Assembly (NCBI RefSeq): GCF_003751635.1
Contig: NZ_RJVI01000001.1
Span: forward strand, 784,726-848,725
Direction: 5' to 3'
DNA from: Inmirania thermothiophila
Lineage (GTDB): Bacteria; Pseudomonadota; Gammaproteobacteria; DSM-100275
DNA: 64,000 nucleotides
The position numbers and the translations under genes were made by a program. Below, one piece after another: positions 57,413-64,000 of this stretch (its first letter is position 1; each line of letters begins with the position of its first letter). The notes under the pieces were generated by a model. It was not told where the DNA came from. It worked only from the letters and a program-made list of their open reading frames with translations, and made no database searches.

Positions 57413-57973
57413 ATGGCCGGGGAGCCGCAGGAAGGTCTCGGCGCCGGCGTCGTCCACCGCGCGCGCATCCCCCTGCGCTGGCGCGCGGCGCCCGACGACG
57501 CCGTCCCCGACGCGCAGACCAACGCCCGCGTCCTCCGCCTCGCCCTCGCCCTCGACGAGTGGCCGCGGCGGGGCGAGCCCGCCGACGAGCCCGGCGCCGA
57601 TCCGGCGCTCGCGCGCATCGAACGCCGCCTCGACCTGATCCTGGAGCTCATGGGCCTGTGGCTCGCCCGCGAGGGCGGCGCGCCGCCGCCGCGGGCGGTG
57701 GCGTGGCGGCTGGACGCCCTGCGCTGGGAGGGCGACGGGCGGCCGGCGCCCGGGCAGCGGGTCTTCGTGGAGCTTGTCCTCGATCCGCGCCTGCCGGCGC
57801 CGCTGGTGCTCGCAGGCCGTGCCGGCGGCGACGGCACGGTGATCCTCGAGCCTGCGCCGCCGCCCGTGGCCGAGCTGCTCGAGCGCTACCTCTTCCGCCA
57901 GCATCGGCGCACCGTGGCGCGGGCGCGGGCGGGCGGCGCGCCGGCTGCGCCGCCCGGCGCGTCGGATTTTTGA
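57413..57973 (+). CDS. Atypical PilZ-domain protein, putative c-di-GMP receptor
   Basis: A 186-aa protein matching the small family of atypical PilZ (PF16823-like) proteins encoded near flagellar regulators. It has the N-terminal [13 protein letters not shown], a helical middle ([20 protein letters not shown]) and a beta-domain ([20 protein letters not shown]) ending in an Arg-rich helix ([16 protein letters not shown]). c-di-GMP binding is inferred from family. It sits between the fliS/fliT genes and fleQ. No SD; see the promoter at 57378. Confidence 0.7.
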   Translation: MAGEPQEGLGAGVVHRARIPLRWRAAPDDAVPDAQTNARVLRLALALDEWPRRGEPADEPGADPALARIERRLDLILELMGLWLAREGGAPPPRAVAWRLDALRWEGDGRPAPGQRVFVELVLDPRLPAPLVLAGRAGGDGTVILEPAPPPVAELLERYLFRQHRRTVARARAGGAPAAPPGASDF

Positions 57974-57999
57974 CAACGCGCGGGCGGCGTCGCTACGCT
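57970..57999 (+). promoter_or_regulatory. Sigma-70-like promoter of fleQ
   Basis: TTGACA (57970-57975), 18-bp spacer, TACGCT (57994-57999). The best -35 in the window. It overlaps the PilZ gene's stop and lies 41 nt before the fleQ ATG. Consistent with class I, housekeeping expression of the master regulator. Confidence 0.65.
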
Positions 58000-58040
58000 T
58001 GCCGGGCCGCCGCGGGGGCGGGAGCACGGCAGGGGAGGGC

Positions 58041-59375
<1,335 letters not shown>

Positions 59376-59390
59376 GACCGCGCCGGAGTC

Positions 59391-59406
59391 CGGCACGCTT
59401 CCTGCA
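59391..59406 (+). promoter_or_regulatory. Sigma-54 promoter of fleSR
   Basis: CGGCACGCTTCCTGCA: GGCAC-N5-CTGCA with GG and GC 10 bp apart; nearly identical to the flgB promoter. About 22 nt before the fleS GTG. Confidence 0.75.
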
Positions 59407-59427
59407 TCCTCTCGGGGCAGGGAGCGT

Positions 59428-60629
59428 GTGCGACGGAATTCCGACGTCATGGCGCAGAACCAGCCCAGCGCGGAGCTTGCCGAGGCCTTCCGGCTCTTCA
59501 ACGACCTCTCGGAGCAGCTTGCGGCCGCCTACCGCGACCTCGAGGCGCGCGTGGCCGTCCTCACCGAGGAGCTGGCGGCGGCGCGCGGGGCGCGCATGCG
59601 CGAGCTGGCGGAGAAGGAGCGCCTCGCCGGGCGCCTGGCGCGGCTGCTGGAGGTGCTGCCGGTGGCGGTGCTGGTGCTGGACGCCGAGGGCCGGGTGGTC
59701 CAGCACAACCCGGCCGCCGAGCGCTTCCTCGGCCTCGTCCCGGCGGGGCGGCGCTGGGCCGAGCTCGCTGCGGGGCTGCGCCCGGCGAGCGCCGACGGGC
59801 GCGAGCTCGCCACCGCGGGGGGGCGCCGCCTGAGCCTCGCCCGCGCGGCGCTCGCCGACGGCGGGCGCATCCTCGTCCTCCACGACGTCACCGAGACCCG
59901 CCGCCTCGAGGCCCAGGCCGCGCGGCAGGCGCGGCTCGCCGACCTCGGCGAGGTCACCGCCCGCATCGCCCATCAGCTGCGCACGCCGCTGGCGGCGGCG
60001 CTGCTGCAGGCGGGACACCTCGCCCGCGACGACCTCGAGCCGGCGCTGCGCCGGCGCATCGCGGGGCGGCTGCAGGAGCGGCTGCGCGCCCTGGAGGGGC
60101 GCATCGCGGGGCTGCTGCGTTTCGCCCGCGGGGTCCCGGAGGCGGGCGGCGAGGCGCTCTTCGACGCCGTCGCCGCGGCCCGCGAGGCGGCGGCCGAGGC
60201 GGCGGGCTTCGGCCGCCCGCGGGTCGCGGTGCGCGCGCCCGCGGGCGAGGCCCTGGTGCGCGGCCGGCGCGAGGCCTTGGTGGAGGCGCTCGCGAACCTG
60301 GTGGACAACGCCCGCGAGGCCGGCGCCGCCGAGGTCACCCTCACCGTCGGGTGCGCCGACGGCTGGGTCACGGTGGAGGTGGCGGACGACGGCCCCGGCG
60401 TGCCCGCCGAGGCGCGGGAGCGGCTCTTCGAGCCCTTCTTCACGACCCGTCCCGACGGCACCGGGCTGGGGCTTGCGGTGGTGCGCGCGGTGGCGCGCGC
60501 CCACGGCGGCGAGGCGGCCTACGTCGGCGGCCCCGGCGCCCGCTTCGTCCTGCGCCTGCCGCAGGCGACGGCGGCCGAGCCCCTGGCGGGCGGGGCGGTG
60601 CGGATGGCGAAAGCAGGAAGGAGGAGGTG

Positions 60630-60630
<1 letters not shown>
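59428..60630 (+). CDS. fleS: Flagellar sensor histidine kinase FleS/FlrB
   Basis: A 400-aa soluble kinase without membrane helices. N-terminal helical region AEAFRLFNDLSEQLAAAYRD, PAS domain (about residues 80-155), H-box H182 (ARIAHQLRTPLAAALLQAG), N-box VDNAREAG and G boxes DDGPGVP and GTGLGLAVV. It phosphorylates FleR. I chose GTG 59428 (GGGAG upstream); ATG 59449, seven codons later, is an alternative that fits homology. The stop overlaps fleR (TGATG). Confidence 0.92.
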
Positions 60631-61952
<1,322 letters not shown>

Positions 61953-61965
61953 CGGGGGGACGGAC

Positions 61966-62289
61966 GTGAGCGAGATCGGCATCCAGGATCTCATCGCGCA
62001 GATGCGCGCCATGGCGGCGCGCGCCGCGGGCGGCGCCGAGCCCGCCGCCGGCGGCGAGGCCGCGGGGGGCGGCTTCGAGGCCCTGCTGCGCCGGGCGGTG
62101 GACGAGGTCAACGCCCGCCAGCAGCAGGCGGCGGGGCTCGCCGAGGCCTTCGAGCGCGGCGAGCCGGGGGTGGAGCTTGCGCAGGTGATGGTGGCCCTGC
62201 AGCGGGCCAACGTCTCCTTCCAGGCCATGACCCAGGTGCGCAACCGCCTGGTGGAGGCCTATCAGGAGATCTTCCGCATGCAGATCTGA
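61966..62289 (+). CDS. fliE: Flagellar hook-basal body protein FliE
   Basis: A 107-aa FliE. FEALLRRAVDEVNARQQQAA and LAQVMVALQRANVSFQAMTQ with RNRLVEAYQEIFRMQI are characteristic. It joins the MS-ring to the rod. GTG start, 13 bp after fleR, with GGGGGGACGGAC upstream. No separate sigma-54 promoter is visible. Confidence 0.95.
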   Translation: MSEIGIQDLIAQMRAMAARAAGGAEPAAGGEAAGGGFEALLRRAVDEVNARQQQAAGLAEAFERGEPGVELAQVMVALQRANVSFQAMTQVRNRLVEAYQEIFRMQI

Positions 62290-62344
62290 TCCCGGGTGAC
62301 GGGCCCCGAGGCGGGCGCCGTCGGTCGGTGCCGAGGAGGTTGCG

Positions 62345-63958
62345 ATGGCGGTGGTGAAGCTGGAGGATCTGGGGGCCTCGGTCAGCGGCCTCGGCCGCAT
62401 GCCGGTGGTGCGCCAGGTGGCGGCGATGGTGGGGGTGGCGGCGGCGGTGGCCATCGGCGTGGCGGTGGCGCTGTGGGCGCAGCGCCCGCCCATGGTGCCC
62501 CTCTACGGCAGCCTGGCGGCGCAGGACGCGGCCGAGGTGGCCGAGGCCCTGCGCCAGGCGGGGGCGTCGTTCCGCCTGGATCCCGCCACCGGCGCGATCC
62601 TCGTGCCCGAGGCCAAGGTCCACGAGCTGCGCCTGCGCCTCGCCGAGGCGGGGCTTCCGCGCGGCGCCGACACCGGCTTCGAGCTCCTCGACCAGCAGCA
62701 GGGCTTCGGCACCAGCCGCTTCATCGAGCAGGCCCGCTACCAGCGGGCGCTGGAGGGGGAGCTCGCGCGCACCATCTCTGCGCTCGCCAGCGTCGAGTCG
62801 GCGCGCGTGCACCTGGCCGTGCCCCGACCCTCGGTCTTCCTGCGCGAGCGCGAGGAGCCGAGCGCCTCGGTCCTGGTCAGGCTGCGCCCCGGCCGGACCC
62901 TGGAGCGGCCGCAGGTGGACGCCATCGTGCACCTGGTGGCCTCGAGCGTGCCGGGGCTCAAGGCCTCGCGGGTCAAGGTGGTGGACCACAAAGGCCGGCT
63001 CCTGACCCGCGACGAGAGCGGGCTCGCGGGTCTCAGCACCCGCCAGCTGGAGTACCAGAAGGCGGTGGAGGAGCGCTACGCCGAGCGCGTGCGGCAGCTG
63101 CTGGCGCCGGTCGTGGGCGCCGACGGCGTGCGGGTGCAGGTGGCGGCCGACCTGGACTTCACCGCCACGGAGTTCACCCGCGAGTCCTTCGACCCGCAGC
63201 GCAGCGCGGTGCGCAGCGAGGAGAGCAGCGAGGAGGTGAGCGGCGGCGCCGAGCCGGCGGGGGTGCCGGGTGCGCTCTCCAACCAGCCGCCCGCCGAGCC
63301 CGAGCTGGTGCCGGGGGCGCAGCCGGTGAGCCCGCCGGAGCAGTCGCCGGTGCGCAACAGCGCGCGGCGCGTGGTGCGCAACTACGAGATCGACCGCACC
63401 ATCAGTCACGTGCGCGAGCCCGTGGGCCGCATCAGCCGCCTCTCGGTGGCGGTGCTGGTGGACGACCGCGTGGTCACCCGCGAGGACGGCACCACGGCGC
63501 GCCAGCCGCGCACCCCGGAGGAGATGGAGCGCATCACCGCCCTGGTGCGCCAGGCGGTGGGCTTCGACCAGGCCCGCGGCGACACCGTGAGCGTCATCAA
63601 CGCCTCCTTCCAGCCGCCGGCCGCGCCCGAGCCGCTCCCGGAGCCGGCCCTGTGGGAGCGGCCGTGGGTGTGGGCGCTGGCCAAGCAGGTGGCGGCGGCG
63701 GCGCTTATACTGCTGCTGATCCTGGTGGTCCTCAGGCCGCTGGTGCGGGGCGCGGCCCAGGCCGGGGCGGCGCCCCCGCCGGCGCCGGCCCTGCCGCCCG
63801 GCGCCGGCGGCGCGGCGCAGCCCGCGCAGCTCCAGGGCCCGCAGCCGCAGCGTCCGGCGAGCTTCGAGGAGCAGCTCGGCGCGGCGCAGACGGTGGCGAG
63901 CCAGGACCCGAAGCGCGCGGCGCAGGTGGTGAAGACGTGGCTTGCGAGCGATGGCTGA
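62345..63958 (+). CDS. fliF: Flagellar MS-ring protein FliF
   Basis: A 537-aa FliF. It has two membrane helices (about residues 27-45 and 445-465) flanking the periplasmic ring-building motifs. Family sequence: GLPRGADTGFELLDQQQGFG, SRFIEQARYQRALEGELART and SARVHLAVPRPSVF. The C-terminal cytoplasmic tail (RPASFEEQLGAAQTVASQDP, VVKTWLASDG) binds FliG. GAGGAGG precedes the ATG. It overlaps fliG by 8 bp. Confidence 0.95.
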   Translation: MAVVKLEDLGASVSGLGRMPVVRQVAAMVGVAAAVAIGVAVALWAQRPPMVPLYGSLAAQDAAEVAEALRQAGASFRLDPATGAILVPEAKVHELRLRLAEAGLPRGADTGFELLDQQQGFGTSRFIEQARYQRALEGELARTISALASVESARVHLAVPRPSVFLREREEPSASVLVRLRPGRTLERPQVDAIVHLVASSVPGLKASRVKVVDHKGRLLTRDESGLAGLSTRQLEYQKAVEERYAERVRQLLAPVVGADGVRVQVAADLDFTATEFTRESFDPQRSAVRSEESSEEVSGGAEPAGVPGALSNQPPAEPELVPGAQPVSPPEQSPVRNSARRVVRNYEIDRTISHVREPVGRISRLSVAVLVDDRVVTREDGTTARQPRTPEEMERITALVRQAVGFDQARGDTVSVINASFQPPAAPEPLPEPALWERPWVWALAKQVAAAALILLLILVVLRPLVRGAAQAGAAPPPAPALPPGAGGAAQPAQLQGPQPQRPASFEEQLGAAQTVASQDPKRAAQVVKTWLASDG

Positions 63959-64000
63959 GGCGGGGAGCGCGAAGTTGAGCGGGGCCCAGCGCGCCGCGGT
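63951..64000 (+). CDS. fliG: Flagellar motor switch protein FliG, N-terminal fragment
   Basis: Only 16 codons are in the window (MAEAGSAKLSGAQRAA). The overlap with fliF (ATGGCTGA) and the start LSGAQRAA, typical of FliG, support the call. The gene continues beyond the window edge. Confidence 0.8.
   Translation, partial: MAEAGSAKLSGAQRAA

Overview
The window is a very GC-rich chromosomal segment (third codon positions are almost all G or C) from a flagellated gammaproteobacterium. The gene order maf-rng-yhdP-nit-tldD-pmbA, the guaB-guaA pair, the RelA, SrkA and MltF proteins, and a FleQ/FleSR-type flagellar hierarchy (sigma-54, sigma-28) fit the high-GC Chromatiales/Ectothiorhodospirales. 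The species cannot be fixed from this sequence. No rRNA, CRISPR array, IS element, integrase or prophage was seen, so this reads as core genome with a few accessory insertions.

Layout. 1-10,500: end of rlmH, then maf, rng, yhdP, a small exported protein, a nitrilase-family amidase, tldD, pmbA and a TPR protein. 10,495-16,902: a YbaK-like deacylase on the minus strand, then an envelope-modification locus. That locus holds an ArnT-like transferase, a response regulator/histidine kinase pair, a GT2 glycosyltransferase, a LAB_N membrane protein and UDP-glucose dehydrogenase. A four-copy 11-bp repeat sits between the kinase and the GT2. 16,872-17,078: a 75-bp direct duplication that includes the end of ugd. 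17,096-32,952: srkA, a methyltransferase, a membrane TPR protein, der, an unknown lipoprotein, an M23 peptidase, xseA, guaB, guaA, tadA, mltF, pcm, a small acidic protein and relA. 32,962-33,163: tRNA-Arg(CCT) and tRNA-Ala(CGC). 33,205-36,155: a short MscS channel and an arsenosugar-type set (ArsS radical SAM plus two transferase-like proteins). 36,106-64,000: a large flagellar cluster.

Flagellar cluster. The minus-strand flgA-flgM-flgN-ycgR operon diverges from plus-strand flgBCDEFGHIJKL. Next come a sulfotransferase-like gene and a convergent 1044-aa TPR-glycosyltransferase, then fliC, flaG, fliD, fliS, a FliT-like gene, an atypical PilZ gene, fleQ, fleS, fleR, fliE, fliF and the start of fliG. 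I can read five candidate sigma-54 promoters (flgA, flgB, TPR-glycosyltransferase, fliD, fleS) and three candidate sigma-28 promoters (flgM, flgK, fliC). A sigma-70-like promoter lies before fleQ. This gives the order FleQ, then early sigma-54 genes and FleSR, then late sigma-28 genes gated by FlgM.

Most notable: (1) a 20-bp palindrome with identical arms, shaped like a Pseudomonas FleQ box, at two flagellar sites; (2) a sigma-54-like promoter on the TPR-glycosyltransferase, which with the sulfotransferase beside it suggests modification of the flagellin; (3) the 11-bp repeat array, a likely binding site of the adjacent response regulator; (4) seven genes with a -10-like hexamer only 6-9 nt before the start codon, suggesting leaderless mRNAs.
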